Origin: Prevotella sp. CAG:924
Lineage (GTDB): Bacteria > Bacteroidota > Bacteroidia > Bacteroidales > Bacteroidaceae
Assembly (NCBI GenBank): GCA_000431975.1
Contig: HF988617.1
Coordinates: 1-35,725 of the forward strand
Reading direction: 5' to 3'
DNA length: 35,725 bases
Below, one piece after another: positions 1 to 6,662 of this stretch. How positions within the stretch are numbered: the first letter of the stretch is position 1; each line of letters starts with the position of its first letter. The translations under genes were made by a program, and so were the position numbers. Under the pieces are notes generated by a model. The model was not told the origin of the DNA, searched no databases, and was given only the letters and a program-made list of their open reading frames with translations.

Positions 1-2
1 TG

Positions 3-356
3 CTGCAGGCTCATGACATCTCCATCAGCATGACAGAGGACTATAACCCTACGGACAACGTCATAGCCGAGCGGACCAACGGAATTATAAAGATTGAACG
101 TGTCTACAGCCAGCGGCATTTCAATGACATTGAACATGCCCGTAATGTCATCGGCAGATACATTCATTTCTATAACTATCATCGCCCGCATATGAGCATC
201 GGATATAAGGTACCTGCCGTGGCACATTTGGAGCAGGGAGAACAAAAAAGAATGTGGAAAAAATACGCGTCTATAAGCGTCAAAAATGAAAATAATAATA
301 TATTATTGCAAAGCCGAACGACAGAGTCGGGTGAAAGCGTATGCCGGAGCATCTGA
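3..356 (+). CDS. IS3-family transposase (OrfB), C-terminal part, cut by window edge
   Basis: The frame is open from the left edge, so the protein starts outside the window; the methionine at 30 is internal. The visible part is the end of an rve-type DDE integrase domain. The stretch NVIAERTNGIIKIE carries the last catalytic glutamate (codon 69-71) in the N-x-x-A-E context typical of IS3 OrfB. It is followed by RYIHFYNYHRPHMSIGY, the usual C-terminal signature of this family. The first two catalytic aspartates are out of view, so intactness cannot be judged. The stop is five bases before a strong hairpin. Family assignment is firm; the subgroup is not determined. Confidence 0.88.
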   Translation: MQAHDISISMTEDYNPTDNVIAERTNGIIKIERVYSQRHFNDIEHARNVIGRYIHFYNYHRPHMSIGYKVPAVAHLEQGEQKRMWKKYASISVKNENNNILLQSRTTESGESVCRSI

Positions 357-535
357 CAAAAAATCGAATGCCCCATCGAGGGGCATCCGATTTTGCCGAA
401 CAACAAAGTCGGACTCTGCGTGTCCAGAGTATCTGACTACTGAAACAGTACTACTCCGAATGAAGTGTCTACTGATATAGCACAAATTCACAAGGGGTGT
501 CTACAAACTCAGTTTATAAACCCAAAAAGTGTCTA
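313..535. repeat. Repeated motifs in the IS3 3' end
   Basis: Two diverged copies of a roughly 45-base unit (313-357 and 395-437, both starting GCCGAAC and ending ATCTGAC) flank the hairpin. Downstream, GTGTCTA recurs at 465, 497 and 529, exactly 32 bases apart, with a weaker match at 433 (CTGACTACTGA). They may be subterminal transposase-binding repeats or nested IS ends. The exact right end of the element could not be fixed. Confidence 0.4.
361..396 (+). terminator. Hairpin terminator after the IS3 transposase
   Basis: Arms 361-374 and 380-393 pair with one mismatch around a five-base loop and end in TTTT. The hairpin follows the transposase stop directly. Confidence 0.65.
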
Positions 536-554
536 GTGAAATCAGGAAAAGACA

Positions 555-642
555 GAGTCACCTAGGTGGCTTTGCCGAGTCACCTAGGTGGCTTTGCCGA
601 GTCATCTAGGTGGCTTTGTCGAGTCGCCTAAGTGGCTTTGTC
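555..642. repeat. Four tandem 22-bp repeats, each holding a dyad
   Basis: Four units (555-576, 577-598, 599-620, 621-642) sit end to end. Units 1 and 2 are identical; units 3 and 4 carry a few changes. Each unit centres on CACCTAGGTG or a variant, extended on both sides to a 16-base near-palindrome (AGTCACCTAGGTGGCT), so each could fold as a small hairpin or bind a dimeric protein. The array lies between the IS3 end and the gene-poor stretch. Function is unknown. Confidence 0.8.
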
Positions 643-1459
643 TGGCTGAAGTGTACCAGACTTAGTTGACAGTTCTCGGTGTTAAAACTAAATGGTTTAC
701 ATATATTTTTGGGGGATCTTCCGAATTTTGGAGTGATAAACATATAGTTTTGTAAATCAAGAGAATATATCGTTTGCGACTGGGTTCACACATTGATAAT
801 CAATAAAGCTTATACAATGAACATTATTAGGGATCTTTTTCGTTAATAAAGATGAGTCATAAACCTAAAATGCATTTAATCAAGCTGTGATAGATAAGAC
901 TTAGTTAAAGGGTGGATGTGCACACCAGAGTCTATCACTCCAAATGTCGGATGAACGTTATTTCAATAGATGAGTGATAGAGGCACAAGAGAACTTAGAT
1001 TTTTCGGTTATATCAAGAATCTATCTTTCTTATACATTACGCTGTATCCTTGTGGATGTGCATGACAATCTTCCTTCCAGACCTGTTGTCCGGCTTTGCA
1101 AGGATTCTGTGTTGTTTTAAACATACATAAACAACCTTATATATCTATTAAGAATAAACAGTTACAAATTAATGTAAATGTCAAAACTAGACAACATGAA
1201 GATCGCTATTATCTCTGCCTATAAATTTGTTATTAGACTATTTTTCTTAATTTTTGTCGTTTTTTTGCTGTTTGAAAAACAAAAATTAAGTAATTATATA
1301 AAATTATTCATTACAGTAGTTATGGTTCGCTTGCGCTTTGTTGGAAAGTATCTCCAAGTGTCAATTTATATAATTTAAAAATGATAGTAATACGGTGAAA
1401 TTATAATTAAAATAAAAGAAATAGTTGGATACAAATAACGTTTTATAAATTATTCTTCG
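643..1459. other. Gene-poor AT-rich stretch
   Basis: No convincing gene was seen here. A 66-codon frame at 1178-1378 is very hydrophobic and AT-driven, with no promoter or ribosome-binding signal. An imperfect inverted repeat (about 931-941 against 971-981) and a repeated GTGGATGTGCA (about 911 and 1052) are present. The stretch could hold a long 5' region or a small RNA, but nothing identifies one. Confidence 0.5.
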
Positions 1460-1467
1460 TAATTTTG
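1460..1467 (+). promoter_or_regulatory. -7 box of the secreted-peptide gene
   Basis: TAATTTTG matches the Bacteroidota -7 consensus TAnnTTTG and lies 23 bases before the ATG at 1491, implying a leader of about 17 bases. No clear -33 TTTG is seen at the usual distance. Confidence 0.6.
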
Positions 1468-1490
1468 CTTGCGTTTTAAAAATTAACATC

Positions 1491-1673
1491 ATGAAAAGAA
1501 TCTTTAGTTTTGTATGTATGTTGCTCTTAGCAACAAGTGCGAGTTTCGCGAAGAACGTAGTTCCAGTTTACACATCGTGTGGCAAGGTGGCTCATATCGA
1601 TACGGATAGAACTTCAATAGGAAATACCCTCCAGCAAGTGGCAGCTATCGAGAAAGCACTTTGTGATGATTAA
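1491..1673 (+). CDS. Small secreted two-cysteine peptide (60 aa)
   Basis: The gene has its own -7 box and its own terminator, which supports a real, separately transcribed gene. The product starts with a typical signal peptide (residues 1-20, ending ASFA), leaving a mature peptide of about 40 residues. That part has two cysteines (Cys30 in YTSCGK and Cys58, three residues from the end), which could form one disulphide after export. There is no double-glycine leader or NVEALA motif. Small TSCG...C secreted peptides are, as far as I recall, recurrent in Bacteroidales, but no function is known to me. It lies just upstream of a GLPGLI protein and a TonB-receptor-like protein, so it may be the substrate, signal or cargo of that pair; this is inference. 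Confidence 0.75.
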   Translation: MKRIFSFVCMLLLATSASFAKNVVPVYTSCGKVAHIDTDRTSIGNTLQQVAAIEKALCDD

Positions 1674-1691
1674 ATAGTAATTGAATAATAG

Positions 1692-1728
1692 CGCCAATGA
1701 GGAATTTCCCTCATTGGCGTGTTTTTTT
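1692..1728 (+). terminator. Rho-independent terminator after the secreted peptide
   Basis: A perfect 11-bp stem (1692-1702 with 1709-1719) around a six-base loop is followed by a T run at 1722-1728. It separates the peptide gene from the GLPGLI gene, so the peptide would be made in excess and the next gene would depend on read-through or its own promoter. Confidence 0.9.
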
Positions 1729-1740
1729 ATAAAAATAGAA

Positions 1741-2613
1741 ATGGATATGTATCGTAGAGTTGTCTTATCATTATTGAGTTGTTGCTGTTTGTCGCTCTCT
1801 GCACAAACCATCGACTGGTCGAAGTCGGCTGTGAAGCCAAAGGCGGACAGTATAGAGAAAAAGATCCTTGAACCGGCGAAATATGTGGTCACCTATACGT
1901 ACAGGTATGCCAAGGACGCCAAGTATCCTGATGAGAAGCGTGAGGGATTGACCGTGCTGGAGATAGGTGACAGATATAACCGTTTTTGCGACTATTACAC
2001 CCTCAAGTTCGATTCGCTCACCGATGAAATTTCGCGTGGTAAAATATCATTGAACGAATACACGTCTATGGCTCTCAGCTCGTTGAAAAAGAGCAAGTTT
2101 GAAGAGAATATCGTCATCGACCTGCATAAGAATGAGGCAACCGTGCAGCGCACGGCCGGCGGCACTACCAAGTATCAGTATGAGGAGGCCTGTCCGCAGC
2201 TGAAATGGGACCTGCTTCCCGGTGACACGGTCATATCCGGATATCATTGCAGTAAAGCCACGACCCGTATGTACGGACGCGACTATGTGGCATGGTATGC
2301 TCCGGAGATCACCATGCCATACGGTCCCTATAAGTTCGGTGGTCTGCCGGGACTGATACTGTCTGTGACCGACACGGCCGATAACTTTGAGTTTACTCTT
2401 GATGGTCTGCAGAAGACCGGTAATTTCACACCTGTATATCTTTGGAGCAGCAAGGACATCGTAAAGGCAAGCCGTGATAAGGTGCGTAAGATATACAAGA
2501 ACTATTGTGCCGATCCTGTCGGAGCATTGACAAGCGACGGCAGCGTGACAGTGTCTGACGATGTGAAGGCTACGGTAGAATCGAAGCCTTATAATCCCAT
2601 AGAACTTGAATAG
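1741..2613 (+). CDS. GLPGLI family protein
   Basis: The protein has about 290 residues. The ATG at 1741 was chosen because the longer frame from 1681 would run through the terminator; ATG 1747 is an equal alternative. A signal peptide (MYRRVVLSLLSCCCLSLSAQ) predicts export. The family signature GLPGLI is at residues 201-206 within GPYKFGGLPGLILSVTD, and the chain ends in NPIELE, a common ending in this family. Members (TIGR01200) are envelope proteins of Bacteroidota with no established biochemical role. The next gene starts inside its last codons (TTGAATAG), so the two are translationally coupled, and a functional partnership with the outer-membrane protein is likely. Confidence 0.9.
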   Translation: MDMYRRVVLSLLSCCCLSLSAQTIDWSKSAVKPKADSIEKKILEPAKYVVTYTYRYAKDAKYPDEKREGLTVLEIGDRYNRFCDYYTLKFDSLTDEISRGKISLNEYTSMALSSLKKSKFEENIVIDLHKNEATVQRTAGGTTKYQYEEACPQLKWDLLPGDTVISGYHCSKATTRMYGRDYVAWYAPEITMPYGPYKFGGLPGLILSVTDTADNFEFTLDGLQKTGNFTPVYLWSSKDIVKASRDKVRKIYKNYCADPVGALTSDGSVTVSDDVKATVESKPYNPIELE

Positions 2614-5197
2614 GCTGTTGTTTGTCCGTGTCGTCACAACCTTTGCCTTCCTTTTCCTCGTTGCCGCACATTGCGTGTCGCGCACTCAGGGTGGTGACAG
2701 AGAGTTGTCTTTCAGCGTCCTCGATGCCGCCCGTGGCACTGCTCTTGGCAATGTGGTGTGCAGGGTGTACACCGCCGGTGGCAAGTTCCATGCTTATGGC
2801 ATATCCGATGGAGGCGGCGGTCTGCATATCCATGTCGGGCACGGTGACCTTATCGAGTTCTCGTATGTGGGTTACCAGACCGTGAAGGTCAACGCCGACA
2901 CCTGTCATGTAGGGCGCAGTAACGTGGTGAGGATGCAGGCCGGTGCCGCGGCGCTCCGCGAGGTCACTATCAAGGCCCGTCCGGTGACGGCAAGGGGCGA
3001 CACGCTGGCTTATAATATCGGCTCTTTTGCAAAGCCCGGCGATGTGCATCTGGAGGATGTCCTCAGAAAGTTGCCAGGCATCAAGGTGGCCGACAACGGC
3101 ACGGTGTCTTATCAGGGCAAGGCCATCAGCAAGTTCTATATTGAGGGTAAGGACCTGCTTGGCAGCAGCTACGGTCAGGCTACAAGGAATATGCCTGTCG
3201 ATGCGGTAGCCACTGTGGAGGTGCTTGAGAATCACCAGCCGGTAAGAATGCTTCAGGGGCGACAGTTCTCCGATAAGGCCGCGTTGAATATCCGTCTTGA
3301 GAAAAACCATCGCGCGCGTCCCTTCGGAGAGGTGACAGCCGGCTTGGGCGGTTCGCCGACGGTATGGAACAACAGTCTGTTCCTTACCCAGATACTGGGC
3401 AAGAGCCAGCTAATGCTCACTGCAAAGATGAATAACAGCGGTGAGGACCTGTCGGATGAGACGCGCGAGCATATCGCCATCACCGACCTCGACGCGTATG
3501 AGCCTCTGCCGTCGGCGTTGCTGCCTACAGAAGGTAACGGCGAGACTTTGCCATCCAGCCGGTATCTTCACAACAAATCGTATTCTGGAGGGATCAACTA
3601 TCTCACCAACGTGTCGGCCAACGCCACCCTGCGCTTTAACGTGTTGGCATACGAGGACCATTCATTCTATGAGGGCGATTACGGATACACCTATGGCGGT
3701 ATGAATGCCGTGGCTTTATCCGAGACCCAGCGAAGGAGCATGCGGGCGCTGACCCTGCTGCCTATAATGAAATACGAGCTAAACTCCGACCGGACGTATC
3801 TGTCGGATGAGCTGCGCTATTCATACGGCCATTCATCGATGGACAATGTACTGACATCGAACGGGAAGGGCATCGCCGAGCATACCGATAACCGTCCGTC
3901 CTACTGGCGCAACTATCTCGTGGCAGCCATTCCGGCGGGCAGCCTTATCTTGCAGGCAAAGTCGTTGCTGCGGTATTATGACCGGAGCGAACAGCTTGAC
4001 GATGCGTCCGACTCCGTCGCATTGTATAATGTCACAGACAGATATACCGTCCGGGCGTTTACGGCCAAAAACATCGTCACCACCTCCATGCCTCTGTGGG
4101 GTAACCATCTGGAGATGGATCTGCGCGCCCATTATGCAGACACATGGTACGGCTATTCCGGCAGGGTGCGTGCCGGCAAGCTGCGTGTAGGATTCACTCC
4201 GCGGTATGTCTTCACCTTCGGCAATGACAGGACATTGTCCGTCGGCCTGCCGATAGAATGGCTTAAAATAGACCATGCATCGCATGATGGCATTAAGCGG
4301 GCACGTGACCGCATGATGCTGTTGCCGTCGTTGGATTTCAATTTCAGGATGAACGACCGATGGCGTGCCGGCTTCTCGGCTTCGATGGCGCTTGACGATA
4401 TGTCGGCCGATTTCTGCTCTCCGTATGTCCTTAGAACATCCTACCGTACGGTCTATGTGCCCGGCACAGATGTCTTTCTCGACCGTAGCGGACGTCTTTC
4501 TGCGCGGGTCAACTATCGCGACCTTGCCACGATGCTATTTTGGAACGCGTCAGTGGCGTATATCGACGAACGTCTTGACGGTTACACCGACTACGACTAT
4601 ACCGACACGCTTACTGTCATGACGGTCAAGGGAGGTGTGAACCATCGTCGGCATCTCATCGCGAGTATGGGTGTCGACAAAGGATTGACTGATGCCGGAC
4701 TGACTCTTAAGGCCGATGTCGCCTATGACCTCACATCCTCTTTTCTCTCACAGTCGGGTATCACCACGATCAATGAGTCGAACAATGTGACGGCAAGCCT
4801 GAGTGCCGTGTGGCAGAAGTTGAAATGGCTCCGTATGACTGTCGGTGCCACCAGCATGTTCTATTGGGAGAACAACGATGTGGAGCGTTCCGAGGTGTTG
4901 GCCTCGTTCACCGGTAAAGCGTCGGTCTATCTGTTCCCGTTGAAAGGGCTTGCCCTCGAACTGAAATATTATCAGTCAACCAATGAGCTCTCGTCTTCCT
5001 GCTTTCAGACATCCGTGCTGTGTGACGCCGACGTCAGATATGATATCAACAAGTCGTGGAACGTCGGCTGCTCGCTGTCCAATCTTCTCAATACCAAGGA
5101 GTATGCGGTTGTCCAGACATCAGGTATTAACACTTCCAGCTACCGGCTCCCGTTGCGAGGCAGAGAGGTGATGTTCAAGGTCGGACTGCGTTTGTAG
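2606..5197 (+). CDS. TonB-receptor-like outer-membrane protein with carboxypeptidase-like regulatory domain
   Basis: The protein has 863 residues if TTG 2606 is the start; TTG 2618 is also possible, and no ATG fits before the signal sequence (LLFVRVVTTFAFLFLVAAHC). A carboxypeptidase-regulatory-like beta-sandwich covers about residues 34-110. A plug-like part follows (about 125-230, with LEDVLRKLPGIKVADNGTVSYQGKAISKFYIEGKDL). The rest is a long beta-barrel rich in alternating aromatic strands, ending in VMFKVGLRL. It lacks the SusC-type VVVGYG plug signature, and no SusD partner follows, so it belongs to the non-Sus TonB-like group. The start overlaps the GLPGLI stop. The cargo is unknown; the upstream secreted peptide is one candidate. 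Confidence 0.85.
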   Translation: MNRLLFVRVVTTFAFLFLVAAHCVSRTQGGDRELSFSVLDAARGTALGNVVCRVYTAGGKFHAYGISDGGGGLHIHVGHGDLIEFSYVGYQTVKVNADTCHVGRSNVVRMQAGAAALREVTIKARPVTARGDTLAYNIGSFAKPGDVHLEDVLRKLPGIKVADNGTVSYQGKAISKFYIEGKDLLGSSYGQATRNMPVDAVATVEVLENHQPVRMLQGRQFSDKAALNIRLEKNHRARPFGEVTAGLGGSPTVWNNSLFLTQILGKSQLMLTAKMNNSGEDLSDETREHIAITDLDAYEPLPSALLPTEGNGETLPSSRYLHNKSYSGGINYLTNVSANATLRFNVLAYEDHSFYEGDYGYTYGGMNAVALSETQRRSMRALTLLPIMKYELNSDRTYLSDELRYSYGHSSMDNVLTSNGKGIAEHTDNRPSYWRNYLVAAIPAGSLILQAKSLLRYYDRSEQLDDASDSVALYNVTDRYTVRAFTAKNIVTTSMPLWGNHLEMDLRAHYADTWYGYSGRVRAGKLRVGFTPRYVFTFGNDRTLSVGLPIEWLKIDHASHDGIKRARDRMMLLPSLDFNFRMNDRWRAGFSASMALDDMSADFCSPYVLRTSYRTVYVPGTDVFLDRSGRLSARVNYRDLATMLFWNASVAYIDERLDGYTDYDYTDTLTVMTVKGGVNHRRHLIASMGVDKGLTDAGLTLKADVAYDLTSSFLSQSGITTINESNNVTASLSAVWQKLKWLRMTVGATSMFYWENNDVERSEVLASFTGKASVYLFPLKGLALELKYYQSTNELSSSCFQTSVLCDADVRYDINKSWNVGCSLSNLLNTKEYAVVQTSGINTSSYRLPLRGREVMFKVGLRL

Positions 5198-5305
5198 CCG
5201 CCGGTTGCCGCTTCCATAGTCATATCTTTGGACATTGCATGGCAGAGGGATTGCTGAGAGGATAAGGCAAATATGCGGAAGTTTGAAATAATTTCTAATG
5301 AAATA

Positions 5306-5336
5306 TTTGCAGAATGCAATTATTTTGCTAACTTTG
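5306..5336 (+). promoter_or_regulatory. Canonical Bacteroidota promoter of the 44-aa gene
   Basis: TTTG (5306-5309), 19 bases, then TAACTTTG (5329-5336) match both consensus boxes exactly. Transcription would start near 5342, giving a leader of about 90 bases. Confidence 0.85.
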
Positions 5337-5341
5337 TGGCA

Positions 5342-5434
5342 GCGGATTCCGGATGACGTCAGTCTTTCCGTTTGTGATTCGCCGATGAAAGCGGGTGAAA
5401 GTCCCGTATAGTATGCACCCTATATTTTACTGAT
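5342..5434 (+). promoter_or_regulatory. Structured 5' leader of the 44-aa gene
   Basis: By eye, GCGGATT (5342-5348) pairs with GATTCGC (5376-5382) with two wobble pairs, enclosing CGGA/TCCG pairs and the palindrome TGACGTCA. A second hairpin, CGGG (5392-5395) with CCCG (5403-5406), has loop TGAAAGT. GGTGAAAGTCC recalls a piece of the cobalamin riboswitch, but the rest of that consensus was not found. This is a candidate regulatory RNA without assignment. Confidence 0.4.
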
Positions 5435-5569
5435 ATGAAAAAAGTCGTTCGTACCTACTACTGTTGGATCTGCGGCAGAACCGTGAAGACAGACGGTAGT
5501 GAGACAGAACCTCCACGTTGCTGTTGCGAGCCGATGGAGATGACGGATGAGCAAATCATCGAAGAATAA
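5435..5569 (+). CDS. 44-aa cysteine-rich (zinc-ribbon-like) mini-protein
   Basis: A small gene read directly from the sequence, starting at ATG 5435 behind a perfect promoter and a 90-base leader. The product begins MKKVVRTYYCWICGRTVKT and continues to a CCC triplet at residues 29-31, then an acidic tail ending DEQIIEE. CWIC (10-13) plus the CCC cluster could hold one zinc ion as a short ribbon. No signal peptide is seen, so it is probably cytoplasmic. A stem-loop follows 50 bases after the stop. The function is unknown; the strong promoter and clean spacing argue against a chance frame. Confidence 0.65.
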   Translation: MKKVVRTYYCWICGRTVKTDGSETEPPRCCCEPMEMTDEQIIEE

Positions 5570-5618
5570 CAATCCTGTTAATTGTACATTATAATACAAA
5601 GTATTGAAGCTCCGTTAT

Positions 5619-5657
5619 TAGCCGGTTTTGAAGAACTCGTTTCTGATAAACCGGCTA
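5619..5657 (+). terminator. Stem-loop after the 44-aa gene
   Basis: A perfect 10-bp stem (TAGCCGGTTT at 5619-5628 with AAACCGGCTA at 5648-5657) around a 19-base loop, followed by TTTCG. It probably ends the 44-aa transcript, though the T run is weak. Confidence 0.5.
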
Positions 5658-5893
5658 TTTCGCATCTTTATGCGACGTGATGTTCCGTGAAGATGTCTTG
5701 CCTTTGAGGTTTCCACGTATGAGATACGTCGTTTTCTGGTGGCATCATGGGGGCTTTACCGCCCCTTTCAGTACAAAGGGGCGGTTCTCCACATGCGGAG
5801 AGGATCATCCCGCTTATTGGCGGCCGTCGGTCTCTGGATGGCAGTAAGTCGGAATCAATATGGGGAACACTCTTTTTTCTTATACTTTTTGTT
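5658..5893. other. Intergenic region with strong stem-loops
   Basis: No coding frame is supported. ACGTAT-gag-ATACGT (near 5715-5730) is a short perfect dyad, and 5758-5768 pairs perfectly with 5775-5785 (11 bp, six-base loop). The long frame through this region into the M15 gene is read here as non-coding, because a promoter box and signal peptide start at 5894-5907. A structured RNA is possible, but no known family was recognised. Confidence 0.45.
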
Positions 5894-5901
5894 TATCTTT
5901 G
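5894..5901 (+). promoter_or_regulatory. -7 box directly before the M15 dipeptidase gene
   Basis: TATCTTTG ends five bases before the ATG at 5907. With the usual short gap between -7 box and transcription start, the mRNA would be leaderless or nearly so. Confidence 0.6.
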
Positions 5902-5906
5902 CAGGT

Positions 5907-6602
5907 ATGAAATTTTATCCAACCTATTCGTTTGTGGCCGTTCTTCTGGTGATGTTTTCCTTCATTCCGGTAAAATCAGCCGAGGGAGAACGTCTGAGTG
6001 CTCCGGCACGCCGTATGGCCAAAGCCGGGTTTGTGAATGTGCGTGAGAAGGACCCCACTATTTTTGTCAGTCTGATGTATTCCCGTAAAGACAACTTTAC
6101 GGGTACGGTGCTCTATACCGAGCTGCGTGAGGCTTATCTCCATCCCAAGGCCATGGCAGCCTTGAAGAAGGCTCAGAAACGTCTGAAGCAGCTGCGCCCC
6201 GATCTTTCGTTGAAAGTCTACGATGCTGCCCGTCCTATGTCCATTCAGCAGAAAATGTGGGATAAGGTGAAAAACACGTCGAAGAATATCTATGTCTCTA
6301 ATCCTGCTCATGGAGGTGGCATGCACAACTATGGTATGGCGGTGGACATCACCCTCTGCAACTTGCGTGGCGATACGATTCCTATGGGTACGAAGATCGA
6401 TTATATGGGTGCTGCCGCCCATATTGACAAGGAGCAGCAGCTCGTTGCCCGTCACCGTATCTCGCGTCAGGCATTGGCCAACCGCCGTCTGCTCCGTTCG
6501 GTGATGCGTTATGCCGGATGGCGTCCATTGCGTACAGAGTGGTGGCATTTTAATATGTGTTCGCGTGCTACGGCCCGAAAATATTATAAGGTGATCCCAT
6601 GA
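5907..6602 (+). CDS. M15 family D-alanyl-D-alanine dipeptidase (VanX/DdpX-like)
   Basis: ATG 5907 is chosen because a signal peptide follows at once (MKFYPTYSFVAVLLVMFSFIPVKSA); a longer frame from 5739 runs through hairpins. The product has 231 residues. Zinc ligands and catalytic residues of the M15D group are all visible: His140 and Asp147 in HNYGMAVD, then Glu211 and His214 in EWWHF, with the same spacing as VanX. Members cleave D-Ala-D-Ala dipeptide; the signal peptide puts this one in the periplasm, where it would serve peptidoglycan recycling rather than vancomycin resistance, since no van genes are near. Its -7 box lies five bases before the ATG. It ends 60 bases before the methyltransferase gene. 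Confidence 0.88.
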   Translation: MKFYPTYSFVAVLLVMFSFIPVKSAEGERLSAPARRMAKAGFVNVREKDPTIFVSLMYSRKDNFTGTVLYTELREAYLHPKAMAALKKAQKRLKQLRPDLSLKVYDAARPMSIQQKMWDKVKNTSKNIYVSNPAHGGGMHNYGMAVDITLCNLRGDTIPMGTKIDYMGAAAHIDKEQQLVARHRISRQALANRRLLRSVMRYAGWRPLRTEWWHFNMCSRATARKYYKVIP

Positions 6603-6662
6603 TAGGATAGTGACACCTGTGTGTCGGCCTGCCTATTCGTAATTTCTTTATACCTTTCCTTT

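Noticed and set aside
555..642. CRISPR array
   Set aside because: The 22-base units are adjacent without spacers, and no cas gene is present.
1178..1378. 66-codon hydrophobic plus-strand frame
   Set aside because: AT-driven composition, no promoter box or ribosome-binding site near the start, and no recognisable domain.
2047..3310. Long minus-strand frames opposite the GLPGLI and TonB-like genes
   Set aside because: They are shadows of the plus-strand genes, with no domain content and no start signals; similar antisense frames occur across parE, S41 and pnp.
5342..5434. Cobalamin riboswitch
   Set aside because: Only GGTGAAAGTCC resembles it; the GCCACTG box and the rest of the core are missing, and the downstream gene has no link to cobalamin.
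5739..5906. N-terminal extension of the M15 dipeptidase
   Set aside because: The stretch contains strong hairpins and a -7 box, and a complete signal peptide begins at 5907.
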